Of a stretch of 25,523 nucleotides of DNA, positions 15,361-22,520 are shown piece after piece. The translations under genes were made by a program, and so were the position numbers. Source of the stretch: Azorhizobium sp943369575 (lineage in GTDB: Bacteria > Pseudomonadota > Alphaproteobacteria > Rhizobiales > Xanthobacteraceae); assembly GCA_943369575.1 (NCBI GenBank), contig CALRNP020000052.1:1-25523 (forward strand). Reading direction: 5' to 3'. The notes beneath the pieces are model-generated. The model saw only the letters and a program-made list of their open reading frames with translations, ran no database searches and was not told the DNA's origin. Position 1 is the stretch's first letter. Each line of letters opens with the position of its first letter.

Positions 15361-16248
15361 CTAGACGCAGAACCGACCGAAGGTGTCCGCCAGATGCTGG
15401 AACACCCGGTCGATGCGGGTGCTACGACGCAGATCCTCGTGGGCGACGATCCACACCTCCAGCCAATGCACCACCAGATCCGGCAGCACCCGCACCAGAT
15501 CGCGCTCGCCGATGGGCACCTGCACCACGGCGATGCCGAGCCCGGCCCGCGCCGCCGCCAGTTGCGCCGGATGGGTATCGGTGCGGATGGCGAAGTGCAG
15601 CGGCACGCCCGCCTGCGCGCCCAGGGCCGCGACCAGCGCCAGGTCCCCCGCTGCCCGGTCGGGGCCGATCAGGGCATGGCCGGCGAGATCGGCCAGGGTC
15701 TCCGGGCGGCCATGGCGGGCCACATAGTCCGGCGCGGCGAAGAAGCCGAGCGGAATGCGCCCCAGATGGCGGGCGATCAACGCATCCTGCCGAGGCGGAT
15801 GCATGCGGATGGCGATGTCCGCTTCCTGATGCAGGAGGTCGGCGCTGGCATTGCTGAGCACCAGTTCCAGGTCCAGCGCCGGATATTGCGCCCGCAGCGG
15901 CGCCAGCATCTGTGGCAGCACCTCGATGCCGATGAATTCCGACACGCTGATGCGCACCGTTCCGGCCACCGCGCCGGCCGGAGCCGACCCGGCCCGCCGG
16001 AACGCCTCGGACGCCAGGGCCATGCGGCGGACATGCTCCGCCAGCGCCCGCGCCTCCTCGGTGGGCACAAGGCCGTTGACCGCGCGCGAGAACAAGGGCG
16101 TGCCCAGCGCCCGCTCCAGCGCCTCGATGCGATGGCGCACGGTGGGCTGCGTCAGGCCCAGGCGTCGCGCCGCCGCCGACAGGCTGCCGTCATCGATCAC
16201 CGCCAGGAAGGCGCGCTGGTCGTCCCAATTGAGATCGAATCGGCTCAT
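15361..16248 (-). CDS. LysR-family transcriptional regulator
   Basis: The 295-aa protein has the LysR winged helix-turn-helix at about 8-67 (FLAVIDDGSLSAAARRLGLTQPTVRHRIEALERALGTPLFSR). An effector-binding domain (about 95-290) follows, with GTVRISVSEFIGIEVLPQMLAPLRAQYPALDLELVLS, DIAIRMHPPRQDALIARHLGRIPLGFFAAPDYV and GLGIAVVQVPIG. It begins MSRFDLNWDDQRAFLAV, typical of the subgroup paired with oxidoreductases. It is divergent from an NmrA-like gene, with an 11-bp inverted repeat covering its own start codon, so it probably regulates both itself and that neighbour. The inducer is unknown and no nif link is apparent. Confidence 0.93.
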   Translation of the reverse strand: MSRFDLNWDDQRAFLAVIDDGSLSAAARRLGLTQPTVRHRIEALERALGTPLFSRAVNGLVPTEEARALAEHVRRMALASEAFRRAGSAPAGAVAGTVRISVSEFIGIEVLPQMLAPLRAQYPALDLELVLSNASADLLHQEADIAIRMHPPRQDALIARHLGRIPLGFFAAPDYVARHGRPETLADLAGHALIGPDRAAGDLALVAALGAQAGVPLHFAIRTDTHPAQLAAARAGLGIAVVQVPIGERDLVRVLPDLVVHWLEVWIVAHEDLRRSTRIDRVFQHLADTFGRFCV

Positions 16249-16268
16249 CGATTTTCAATGAGCCGATT
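16238..16268. promoter_or_regulatory. Perfect 11-bp inverted repeat over the LysR start codon
   Basis: AATCGGCTCAT (16238-16248) and ATGAGCCGATT (16258-16268) flank a 9-nt AT-rich spacer. The left arm contains the LysR ATG and first codons. It is a likely operator through which the LysR protein represses itself and controls the divergent gene. Confidence 0.65.
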
Positions 16269-16334
16269 GGTTCATTTCGTCAATTCTCAATAGCCCCTTG
16301 CGGGAAGACAACAGCCTCATCCCAGGAGGCTCCC

Positions 16335-17306
16335 ATGACCCAAACCGCAGCAGACATCCCGGCCACCACCGTCATCCTGATCCTCGGCGCCACCGGCGGC
16401 ATCGGCGGCGCGGTCGCACACGCCATGCTGCGCCGGGGCTGGCGCGTGCGGGCGCTGGTGCGCGATCCCGCGGCCGCCCGTCGGGCCTGGACCGGAGCCG
16501 TCGCCCCAGAGTGGATCGCCGGCGATGCCATGCGGGCTGACGATGTGTTGCAAGCGGCGCAAGGAACCAGCGCCATCCTGCACGGGGTCAACCCGCCCGG
16601 CTATCGCAACTGGGGCACTCTGGTGCTGCCCATGCTGGACAACACCATCGCCGCCGCCCGCGCCACTGAGGCGCGGGTGGTGCTGCCGGGCACGATCTAT
16701 AATTATGACGTGGCCACCACGCCGCTCATCGATGCGGCCACGCCCCAGCGCGCCAGTGGCACCAAGGGCCGGATCCGCATCGAGATGGAGCGTCGGCTGG
16801 CCGCTGCGGCCCCCGAGGTGAAAAGCCTGATCGTGCGGGCGGGGGATTTCTTCGGCCCCGGCGTCAGCCAGAGCTGGTTCGCGCAAGCCCTGGCCAAGCC
16901 GCCGCTGCGGTCGATGATGGATCCCGGCCGTCCCGGCATCGGCCATAGCTGGGCCTATGTGCCCGATGTGGCGGAGACCATGGCCCGGCTGATCGAGATG
17001 CCCGATCTTGCCCCCGCCGAGCGCGTGCAGTTCGAGGGGGTCTGGGACGCGGACGGCACCGGCATGGCGCAGGCGATCCGCCGCGCGGCCGCCAACCCCT
17101 CTTTGGCGCGCAAGCCCTTCCCCTGGTGGCTGATGCGGCTGCTGGCGCCGTTCGGCGGCTTCCCCCGCGAGGTGATGGAGGTGCGCCCTCTCTGGCGCCA
17201 TCCGGTGCGGCTGGACAATGCCCGCCTCATCACCCTGCTGGGCGCGGAGCCCCGCACACCGCTGGACAGCGCGGTGACCGCCGCCCTCGGGGCGCCCGCG
17301 GTCTAG
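16335..17306 (+). CDS. NmrA-like / extended-SDR NAD(P)-binding protein
   Basis: The 323-aa protein has an N-terminal Rossmann motif ILILGATGGIGGAVAHAMLRRGWRVRALVRDP (about 14-45), the GATGxIG pattern of atypical SDR and NmrA-like proteins. Next come VLPGTIYNYD and KGRIRIEMERRLAAAAPEVKSLIVRAGDFFGPG, containing the usual Lys/Glu helix and the VRAGDFFGPG turn, then HSWAYVPDVAETMARLIE. The classical YxxxK is altered here. It could be a reductase or a redox-sensing NAD(P)-binding protein; the substrate is unknown. AGGAGG directly before the ATG supports the start. It is divergent from LysR and is its probable target. Confidence 0.88.
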   Translation: MTQTAADIPATTVILILGATGGIGGAVAHAMLRRGWRVRALVRDPAAARRAWTGAVAPEWIAGDAMRADDVLQAAQGTSAILHGVNPPGYRNWGTLVLPMLDNTIAAARATEARVVLPGTIYNYDVATTPLIDAATPQRASGTKGRIRIEMERRLAAAAPEVKSLIVRAGDFFGPGVSQSWFAQALAKPPLRSMMDPGRPGIGHSWAYVPDVAETMARLIEMPDLAPAERVQFEGVWDADGTGMAQAIRRAAANPSLARKPFPWWLMRLLAPFGGFPREVMEVRPLWRHPVRLDNARLITLLGAEPRTPLDSAVTAALGAPAV

Positions 17307-17335
17307 CGGGAACGGGCGCGGCCCGCCTCCAGCCC

Positions 17336-17351
17336 TGGCGCGATGCGTGCA
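17336..17351 (+). promoter_or_regulatory. Weak sigma-54-like element upstream of the AAA+ gene
   Basis: TGGCGCG-ATGC-GTGCA has the GG and GC cores at the right spacing, with mismatches at A5 and T12 of the consensus. It is 46 bp before the AAA+ start. No NifA site was found upstream, so this could be chance in GC-rich DNA. Confidence 0.3.
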
Positions 17352-17397
17352 TGCCGGTGTTGCGAACCCGCGACGATCCGGCGAGGACGCATCCGCC

Positions 17398-19113
17398 ATG
17401 AAGCTTCAGATTGAACGCCCCTTCCTGGAGGCGATGGTCGCCAGCTTTCCCGCTCTCGCGCCGCTGCAGGATCAGCTGCGGTTTGGCGACAAGGCGGAGG
17501 TGGCTTTTGCCGCCCTGTCCGAAGCCGAACTCAACCATTTACTGGATCTCTACCGCGCCGCCGGCCCGCACATGCAAACCCGCTCGGCGCAGATCGCCAC
17601 CTTGCAGCGGGCGTTCAGCGACAAAAGTGTCCGCTTTGCCGCACAGGATCTGGAACAGGTCCTGCCGGCCATGGCCCGCTATCTGGTGGCGGACGCCATC
17701 CAGGGGTGGATGTTCACCGCCAGCGTCGCCAGCCGGCCCTTGCCCTATGTGGTGACGCGCCTCGACTATACCCCGCCCTCCAATGACGAGACCGGGCGGC
17801 TGTTCGTGGAATTGAAGGCCAATGCCAAGGGCGCCATCACCTCCACCACCTTGCGCATCTCGGGCGGCGACATCGTCGGCAAGACGGTGGCGGAGATCTT
17901 CGCCACCAAGGGCTTCGTCAAGGAAACGCCGGAATTGATCGCCGCCTATGAGGCCACCGAGGCGCGCTATTTCGACTGGCGCGGGCGCTATGGGGCGCAA
18001 TTCTCCGGCGCCGGCACCGGCTTCTATACCGACGACCCCAACGCCTCCCACCGCGACATGGACTGGTCGCGCAAGGATGTGGTGGTGCTCTCGTCTTCCG
18101 GCGGCCCGGCGCGGCTGGTGAATGACGAGAGCATCCTCACCGCCCGCGCCCTCACCCTGGACGTGCCCGGCGACATTCTCGGCACCTATCTGAAGAAGGC
18201 GGCCAAGAGCAATCTCTATGACGCCGAGGACGAGGTGGAGCGCTCCAAGGCGGAGATCCCCGCCGGGGTGTTCTCGCGCATTCCCGTGCATCCCTACATG
18301 CTGATGTTCCATCTGGATCTGCACCATTATGTCTGGGTGCATGTGGAGGACATGGCCCCTTATGCCTACCGGCCGGACCTGAAGCAGAAGCTGGTGCTGC
18401 CGGAGGAACAGACCGACCTCATCGACATCCTCACCGCCGAAATGGACGTGCTGATGGACGACATCGTCGCCGGCAAGTCCGGCGGCACCACCGTGCTGTG
18501 CGCCGGCCCGCCGGGGGTGGGCAAGACGCTCACCGCCGAGGTCTATGCGGAGATCATCCAGCGCCCGCTCTATCGGGTGCATTCCGGCCAGCTGGGCCTG
18601 AACGCCGCCGCCATGGAAAGTGCGCTGAAGGACACCCTCACCCGCGCCCAGCGCTGGGGGGCGGTGATGCTGATCGACGAGGCGGACGTCTATATCAAGC
18701 GCCGCGACGACGACATCACCATGAACGCGGTGGTGGGGGTGTTCCTGCGGGTGCTGGAATATTTCAACGGCCTGTTGTTCCTCACCACCAACCGCATCGA
18801 CGACATCGACGAGGCCATCGTCTCGCGCTGCATCGCCCTCATCAAGTTCCACGCCCCGGACGGCGCCGCCCGGCGCAAGATCTGGACGGTGATGACCGCG
18901 CAATTTGGCCTGGACGCCGACGACGCGCTGCTGGATGCGCTGGTGGAGACCTTCCCCACCACCACCGGCCGCGACATCAAGGGGCTGGCTAAGCTGGTGG
19001 CCAAATATTGCCGCCACAAGCAGGTGCCCCCTAGCCTGCCGGTGTTCGAGCGCTGCGCCATCTTCCGCGGCATTGATCTCGCCGCCCCCACCGCCCCCGC
19101 CCTGGCGGGATGA
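17398..19113 (+). CDS. AAA+ ATPase with a large uncharacterised N-terminal region
   Basis: The 571-aa protein has a C-terminal AAA+ module: Walker A GPPGVGKT (370-377), Walker B VMLIDEAD (423-430), sensor-1 region LFLTTNR and an arginine-finger-like SRC. About 340 N-terminal residues (IERPFLEAMVASFPALAPLQ, MARYLVADAIQGWMFTASV, FVELKANAKGAITSTTLRISG, GVFSRIPVHPYMLMFHLDLHHYVWVHVEDM) match nothing I recognise. It lacks the GAFTGA loop of sigma-54 activators. It may remodel a protein complex; a nitrogenase-related client is inferred only from position directly upstream of the Fe-S cassette. The ATG at 17398 is preferred to a GTG at 17347, with GAGGA about 11 nt upstream. Confidence 0.85.
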   Translation: MKLQIERPFLEAMVASFPALAPLQDQLRFGDKAEVAFAALSEAELNHLLDLYRAAGPHMQTRSAQIATLQRAFSDKSVRFAAQDLEQVLPAMARYLVADAIQGWMFTASVASRPLPYVVTRLDYTPPSNDETGRLFVELKANAKGAITSTTLRISGGDIVGKTVAEIFATKGFVKETPELIAAYEATEARYFDWRGRYGAQFSGAGTGFYTDDPNASHRDMDWSRKDVVVLSSSGGPARLVNDESILTARALTLDVPGDILGTYLKKAAKSNLYDAEDEVERSKAEIPAGVFSRIPVHPYMLMFHLDLHHYVWVHVEDMAPYAYRPDLKQKLVLPEEQTDLIDILTAEMDVLMDDIVAGKSGGTTVLCAGPPGVGKTLTAEVYAEIIQRPLYRVHSGQLGLNAAAMESALKDTLTRAQRWGAVMLIDEADVYIKRRDDDITMNAVVGVFLRVLEYFNGLLFLTTNRIDDIDEAIVSRCIALIKFHAPDGAARRKIWTVMTAQFGLDADDALLDALVETFPTTTGRDIKGLAKLVAKYCRHKQVPPSLPVFERCAIFRGIDLAAPTAPALAG

Positions 19114-19126
19114 CGCAAACCGCCCC

Positions 19127-19142
19127 TGTCGGAAATCGGACA
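19127..19142 (+). promoter_or_regulatory. NifA upstream activator sequence TGT-N10-ACA
   Basis: TGT at 19127-19129 and ACA at 19140-19142 are separated by exactly 10 bases. The site ends about 60 bp upstream of the -24 box at 19203, a normal distance for NifA. Confidence 0.8.
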
Positions 19143-19202
19143 TGCGTCGCCATTGGCACAGGCCCGACACAAGAAGCATAGCAAGATCAAGCACCTGCCC
19201 CA

Positions 19203-19218
19203 TGGCACGGGACTTGCT
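19203..19218 (+). promoter_or_regulatory. Perfect sigma-54 promoter for the iscA-like/nifS cassette
   Basis: TGGCACG-GGAC-TTGCT matches the -24/-12 consensus completely. The expected start is near 19229, about 30 nt before the first ATG. With the NifA site upstream it should drive 19261-22228 as one unit. Confidence 0.88.
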
Positions 19219-19260
19219 GATTTAAGCCCAGAGCCAGCGCCAAGCAGCAAGGGGCCAACC

Positions 19261-19581
19261 ATGATCAATCTGACCGACAGCGCAGTGAACGCCGTGCGCA
19301 CGGCGATGACCTCGGCGGCCGAGCCCGCCAGCGGGCTGCGCATCCAGGTGGAGGCCGGCGGATGCGCCGGTTACAAATACCAGATGGGCCTGGTGCAGGA
19401 AGCCGGCCCCGATGACACCGTGATCGAGCGCAACGGCGTCAAGGTGTTCGTGGACAACCAGAGCCACGAATATCTCGCCGGCACCACCATCGACTTCGTG
19501 GTGGCGCTGGAAGGCTCGGGCTTCACCTTCGAAAACCCCAACGCCAAGTCCAGCTGCTCCTGCGGCAAATCCTTCGGCTGA
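19261..19581 (+). CDS. IscA/HesB-family Fe-S cluster assembly protein (nif-associated)
   Basis: This 106-aa A-type carrier is of the kind found upstream of nifU/nifS (often called NifIscA). It would hold or transfer Fe-S clusters to apo-proteins. The three conserved cysteines are C35 (EAGGCAGYKYQMGL), C99 and C101 (SSCSCGKSFG). SGLRIQVEAGGCAG and the C-terminal FTFENPNAKSSCSCG are characteristic. The ATG at 19261 is chosen over an open frame running back to 19153 because the upstream part contains the sigma-54 promoter. It is first in the iscA-like/NifU-C/nifS/nifT/SIR2 series. Confidence 0.93.
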   Translation: MINLTDSAVNAVRTAMTSAAEPASGLRIQVEAGGCAGYKYQMGLVQEAGPDDTVIERNGVKVFVDNQSHEYLAGTTIDFVVALEGSGFTFENPNAKSSCSCGKSFG

Positions 19582-19613
19582 CCTTTCGGCCCCTATCTGG
19601 AGACATCAAGGTC

Positions 19614-19904
19614 ATGTTGATCGAAACCGAAACCGTGGAAGCCGCCCCCGCCGCCGACAGCGAGCGCGTGCGCCTCATCAAGGCGGCGATCGAGGAAGTC
19701 CGCCCCAATCTGCAACGGGATGGCGGCGATTGTGAATTGCTGGAGATCGACGGCAACAAGGTGATGGTGCGTCTCACCGGCGCCTGCGTGTTCTGCAAGC
19801 TGGCCAGCACCACGCTGGAAGGCATCCAGGCCCGCATCGTCGAGAAGCTGGGCGAGATGGTGCGCCTCATCCCCGTGGCCGGCGCGGCGAAGGCCCGGCA
19901 TTGA
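19614..19904 (+). CDS. Single-domain NifU-C (Nfu-type) Fe-S scaffold protein
   Basis: The 96-aa protein corresponds to only the C-terminal domain of NifU: IKAAIEEVRPNLQRDGGDCELLEIDGNKVMVRLTGACVFCKLASTTLEGIQARI. It has the C58-x2-C61 motif that forms a [4Fe-4S] cluster at a dimer interface and an extra C40. The N-terminal IscU-like and central [2Fe-2S] domains of full NifU are absent, and no remnant is seen upstream, so this is a genuine short form rather than a truncation. It lies 32 nt after the IscA-like gene and 12 nt before nifS, where nifU normally stands. It would accept sulfur from NifS and pass clusters to nitrogenase proteins. Confidence 0.93.
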   Translation: MLIETETVEAAPAADSERVRLIKAAIEEVRPNLQRDGGDCELLEIDGNKVMVRLTGACVFCKLASTTLEGIQARIVEKLGEMVRLIPVAGAAKARH

Positions 19905-19916
19905 GCGAGGCGTTCC

Positions 19917-21068
19917 GTGCCGATCTATCTCGACAACAATGCCACGACCCGCGCGGACCCCGCCGTGGTCGCGGCCATGTTGCCCTTCTTCACCGAGCAG
20001 TTCGGCAACGCCTCCTCCACCCACGCCTTCGGGCGTGACGTGGCGGAGGCGGTGAAGGCCGCCCGCAAGAGCCTTGCGGCCCTGCTGGGCGCCGCCTTCG
20101 ACCATGAGGTGGTGTTTACCTCCGGCGGCACCGAGGCCGACAATACCGCCTTGCTCTCCGCCCTTTCCACCCAGGAGGGACGAAACGAGATCGTCACCAC
20201 CGCGGTGGAGCATCCGGCCATCCTCTCGGTGGTGGAGCATCTGGAGGCCACCGGCCGCGCCCGCATCCATCGCATCGGCGTGGATGCGACCGGGCGGCTG
20301 GATCTGGACGCCTACCGGCAGGCGCTGGGGCCGCGCACGGCGCTGGCCAGCGTCATGTGGGCCAATAATGAGACCGGCACGCTGTTTCCGGTGGCCGAAC
20401 TGGCGCAGATGGCCCATGCGGCCGGCGCGCTGTTCCATACCGATGCGGTGCAGGCGGTGGGCAAGATCGCCATCGACCTGAAGGCCACGCAAATCGACAT
20501 GTTATCCCTGTCCGGACACAAGCTGCACGGGCCGAAGGGCATCGGTGCGCTCTATGTGCGCAAGGGCACGCCGTTCGCGCCGCTGATCCGCGGCGGGCCG
20601 CAGGAGCGCCGGCGGCGCGGCGGCACCGAGAATGTCCCGGCCATCATCGGCCTCGGCAAGGCGGCGGAACTGGCATTGGCGCAGATGCCGGACACCACCA
20701 CCCGCGTGCGCGATCTGCGCGACCGGCTGGAACAGGGCGTGCTGCAGCAGGTGGGCCAGTGCCGGGTGTTGGGCGATGCCCAGAACCGGCTGCCGAATAC
20801 GTCGAACATCGCCTTCGAACAGATCGACGGCGAGGCGGTGATCCATCGCATGAACCGCGCCGGCATCGCCGCCTCGCTCGGCTCAGCCTGCGCCTCCGGC
20901 TCCATGGAGCCGTCCCATGTGTTGCGGGCGATGGCTGTGCCGGCGGAGGCCCTGCGCGGGGCGATCCGGCTGTCCTTTTCCCGCGACAATGGCGAGGACG
21001 AGGTGGATCAGGTGCTCCAGATCCTCCCCGCCATCATTTCCGATCTCAGGTCCATGTCGCCCGCGTGA
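19917..21068 (+). CDS. nifS: Cysteine desulfurase NifS
   Basis: This PLP enzyme (383 aa) removes sulfur from cysteine as a persulfide for Fe-S and cofactor synthesis. It begins MPIYLDNNATTRADP, the family N-terminus, from a GTG start. The PLP-binding lysine is K202 (SLSGHKLHGPKG), the ring-stacking histidine H99 (AVEHPAI), and the catalytic cysteine C325 (GSACASGSMEPSHVL). The short, well-ordered active loop and the context mark it as the nif form rather than IscS. Length is normal. It is 12 nt after the NifU-C gene, and nifT starts 69 nt after its stop. Confidence 0.95.
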   Translation: MPIYLDNNATTRADPAVVAAMLPFFTEQFGNASSTHAFGRDVAEAVKAARKSLAALLGAAFDHEVVFTSGGTEADNTALLSALSTQEGRNEIVTTAVEHPAILSVVEHLEATGRARIHRIGVDATGRLDLDAYRQALGPRTALASVMWANNETGTLFPVAELAQMAHAAGALFHTDAVQAVGKIAIDLKATQIDMLSLSGHKLHGPKGIGALYVRKGTPFAPLIRGGPQERRRRGGTENVPAIIGLGKAAELALAQMPDTTTRVRDLRDRLEQGVLQQVGQCRVLGDAQNRLPNTSNIAFEQIDGEAVIHRMNRAGIAASLGSACASGSMEPSHVLRAMAVPAEALRGAIRLSFSRDNGEDEVDQVLQILPAIISDLRSMSPA

Positions 21069-21137
21069 ACCCCACGCGCGTGGACACCCAACGGCAGGCC
21101 ATCCCGGCGCAGACCTTGCCCCCACGGAGTTGTACCC

Positions 21138-21359
21138 ATGAAGATCATGATCCGCCGTTCGCCGGAGACGGGCCTGTCCATCTACGTCCCCAAGAAGGAT
21201 TTGGAAGAGCCCATCGTCGAGTTCGAGCATGAGAGCCTGTGGGGCGGCTGGATCCGCATCGCCAACGGCTGGGTGCTCGACCTGCCGGAGATGGCCGCCG
21301 GCACCACCTTGCCCATCACCGTCAACGCCCGCAAGCGCGGCGAAGCCGAAGAAGGCTGA
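21138..21359 (+). CDS. nifT: NifT (FixU) family small protein
   Basis: NifT/FixU is a small protein of unknown biochemical role conserved in nif operons and usually dispensable for nitrogenase activity. The 73-aa product has KIMIRRSPETGLSIYVPKKDLEEPIVEFE and WGGWIRIANGWVLDLPEMAAGTTLPITVNARK, the NifT pattern. GGAG lies 9 nt before the ATG. The next gene begins 5 nt after the stop, so translation is probably coupled. Confidence 0.93.
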   Translation: MKIMIRRSPETGLSIYVPKKDLEEPIVEFEHESLWGGWIRIANGWVLDLPEMAAGTTLPITVNARKRGEAEEG

Positions 21360-21364
21360 TCCCC

Positions 21365-22228
21365 ATGAACGCCCCGTTCCCCCATCTGGATTTCGCAAAT
21401 TCCCCCGACGCCGAGGCACAACTGGCCGCCCTCGCCGCCCGGCTGCGCACCGGCTCGGTGGTGCCCTATCTGGGACCGGGCGTTGCGGCTCTCTCGGAAC
21501 CCGCCGTGCCCATGGCGCCGGAGGCGCTGGCCGCCTTCTTCGCCACCAAGGTGGCGCTGCCCCGCCGCGCCAAAGGCAATGCCTGGGCCTCAGCCCAGCA
21601 TATCGAGAGCATGAAGCATCGCTCCACGGTGACGGCGCTGATGGGCGAGGCCTTCGCCGCGCCGGTGGCGCCCACCGCCTTGCACCATTATCTCGCCAGC
21701 CTGCGCCTGCCGATGATCGTCGACACCTGGTATGACGGCGCCATGCGCACGGCCCTCGCCGGCCGCGATGACTGGGGCGAGGTGCAGGGCATCACCCGCG
21801 CCGGCATCGGCGAGGATCGCTGGTATCGCTTCTACGACGCCACTGGCGCCGAGTCCGACCGCGCCACCGCCGCCACCTGGCCGACCCTGCTCTACAAACC
21901 GCACGGCAGTGTCGCCCCGGCCAAGAACTTCCTCATTTCCGACGCGGATTATGTGGAAGTGCTGACCGAGATCGACATCCAGACCCCGATCCCCGATGTG
22001 GTGAAGGACCGGCGCACCGAGCGCACCTTCCTGTTCATCGGCTGCCGGTTCAACGACCAGTTGCTGCGCACCTACGCCCGGCAGGTCTCCAAGCGCTCCG
22101 GCGCCCCACACCATGTGATTGTGGAGCCGGATACGCTGTCGAAGAACGAACTGCGCTTCTTCATCTCCCAGGGCCTCAACCCGCTGGCCATTCCGCTCGC
22201 CCGCGCCATCGAGATCCTCTGCAACTGA
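21365..22228 (+). CDS. SIR2-like domain protein in the nif cassette
   Basis: The 287-aa protein has the SIR2_2-type fold signature: an N-terminal glycine turn (RTGSVVPYLGPGV, about 28-40), the catalytic-region-like LLYKPHGSVAPAKNFLISDADY (H180), and FIGCRFNDQLLRTYARQV (224-240) near the C-terminus. Proteins of this fold bind NAD; those in defence systems hydrolyse it, and sirtuins deacylate proteins. There is no zinc-binding Cys4 module, so it is not a classical sirtuin. The ATG at 21365 is 5 nt after nifT, fixing it as part of the nif operon. Possible roles are NAD(+)-linked control of nitrogenase or an NADase; both are speculative. The longer frame to 21239 lies inside nifT. Confidence 0.82.
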   Translation: MNAPFPHLDFANSPDAEAQLAALAARLRTGSVVPYLGPGVAALSEPAVPMAPEALAAFFATKVALPRRAKGNAWASAQHIESMKHRSTVTALMGEAFAAPVAPTALHHYLASLRLPMIVDTWYDGAMRTALAGRDDWGEVQGITRAGIGEDRWYRFYDATGAESDRATAATWPTLLYKPHGSVAPAKNFLISDADYVEVLTEIDIQTPIPDVVKDRRTERTFLFIGCRFNDQLLRTYARQVSKRSGAPHHVIVEPDTLSKNELRFFISQGLNPLAIPLARAIEILCN

Positions 22229-22250
22229 GCTTTCGCTTATCACGCCTGCC

Positions 22251-22283
22251 CTATCCCCGGACGCCCCCGCGTTCCGGGGATAG
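22251..22283 (+). terminator. 11-bp hairpin after the SIR2-like gene
   Basis: CTATCCCCGGA (22251-22261) pairs perfectly with 22273-22283. There is no T-run, so termination efficiency is uncertain, but its place before the nifB promoter fits an end of transcript. Confidence 0.6.
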
Positions 22284-22341
22284 TCATGTCCGGCCTCCCG
22301 CCTGCCGGGCACACGTCCGTTCCCCTTCCCGAGTTCAGATC

Positions 22342-22357
22342 TGTAATCTTTCCAACA
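22342..22357 (+). promoter_or_regulatory. NifA site 1 upstream of nifB
   Basis: TGT at 22342-22344 and ACA at 22355-22357 are separated by 10 bases with T at the fifth spacer position, the full TGT-N4-T-N5-ACA consensus. It ends about 100 bp before the -24 GG. Confidence 0.8.
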
Positions 22358-22381
22358 TGGGAGGCGGGCGGCGTCGGACTA

Positions 22382-22397
22382 TGTTGGCAAAGCGACA
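22382..22397 (+). promoter_or_regulatory. NifA site 2 upstream of nifB
   Basis: TGT at 22382-22384 and ACA at 22395-22397 match TGT-N10-ACA without the central T. It is 40 bp from site 1, close to four helical turns, and about 60 bp from the -24 box, so both sites could sit on the same face. Confidence 0.78.
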
Positions 22398-22420
22398 GCT
22401 TGGCGCGCCCTCCCAACACG

Positions 22421-22434
22421 TTGATCTGCATCAA
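22421..22434 (+). promoter_or_regulatory. FNR/FixK-type box overlapping an IHF-like site
   Basis: TTGAT-CTGC-ATCAA is a perfect FNR/FixK palindrome and lies between NifA site 2 and the -24 box. The minus strand of the same region (22414-22426) reads GATCAACGTGTTG, one base off the IHF consensus WATCAAN4TTR. Sequence alone cannot decide which is used. Confidence 0.6.
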
Positions 22435-22455
22435 TAAACTGCCTCCTCGCGCCGA

Positions 22456-22471
22456 TGGCACGGCTGTTGCT
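22456..22471 (+). promoter_or_regulatory. Perfect sigma-54 promoter of nifB
   Basis: TGGCACG-GCTG-TTGCT matches the -24/-12 consensus exactly. The expected start is near 22482, leaving a leader of about 39 nt before the nifB ATG. Confidence 0.92.
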
Positions 22472-22520
22472 CAGTCCATCCCAGGACACGTGACATCTAG
22501 GCCATCAGCGAGGAACGGAC

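Noticed and set aside
19153..19170. TGGCACAGGCCCGACA as a second -24 element
   Set aside because: It has a good -24 box but no -12 TTGC at the required spacing; the perfect promoter lies at 19203-19218.
21072..21083. Palindrome CCACGCGCGTGG in the nifS-nifT gap
   Set aside because: A short self-complementary GC run with no loop or T-run, expected by chance at this base composition.
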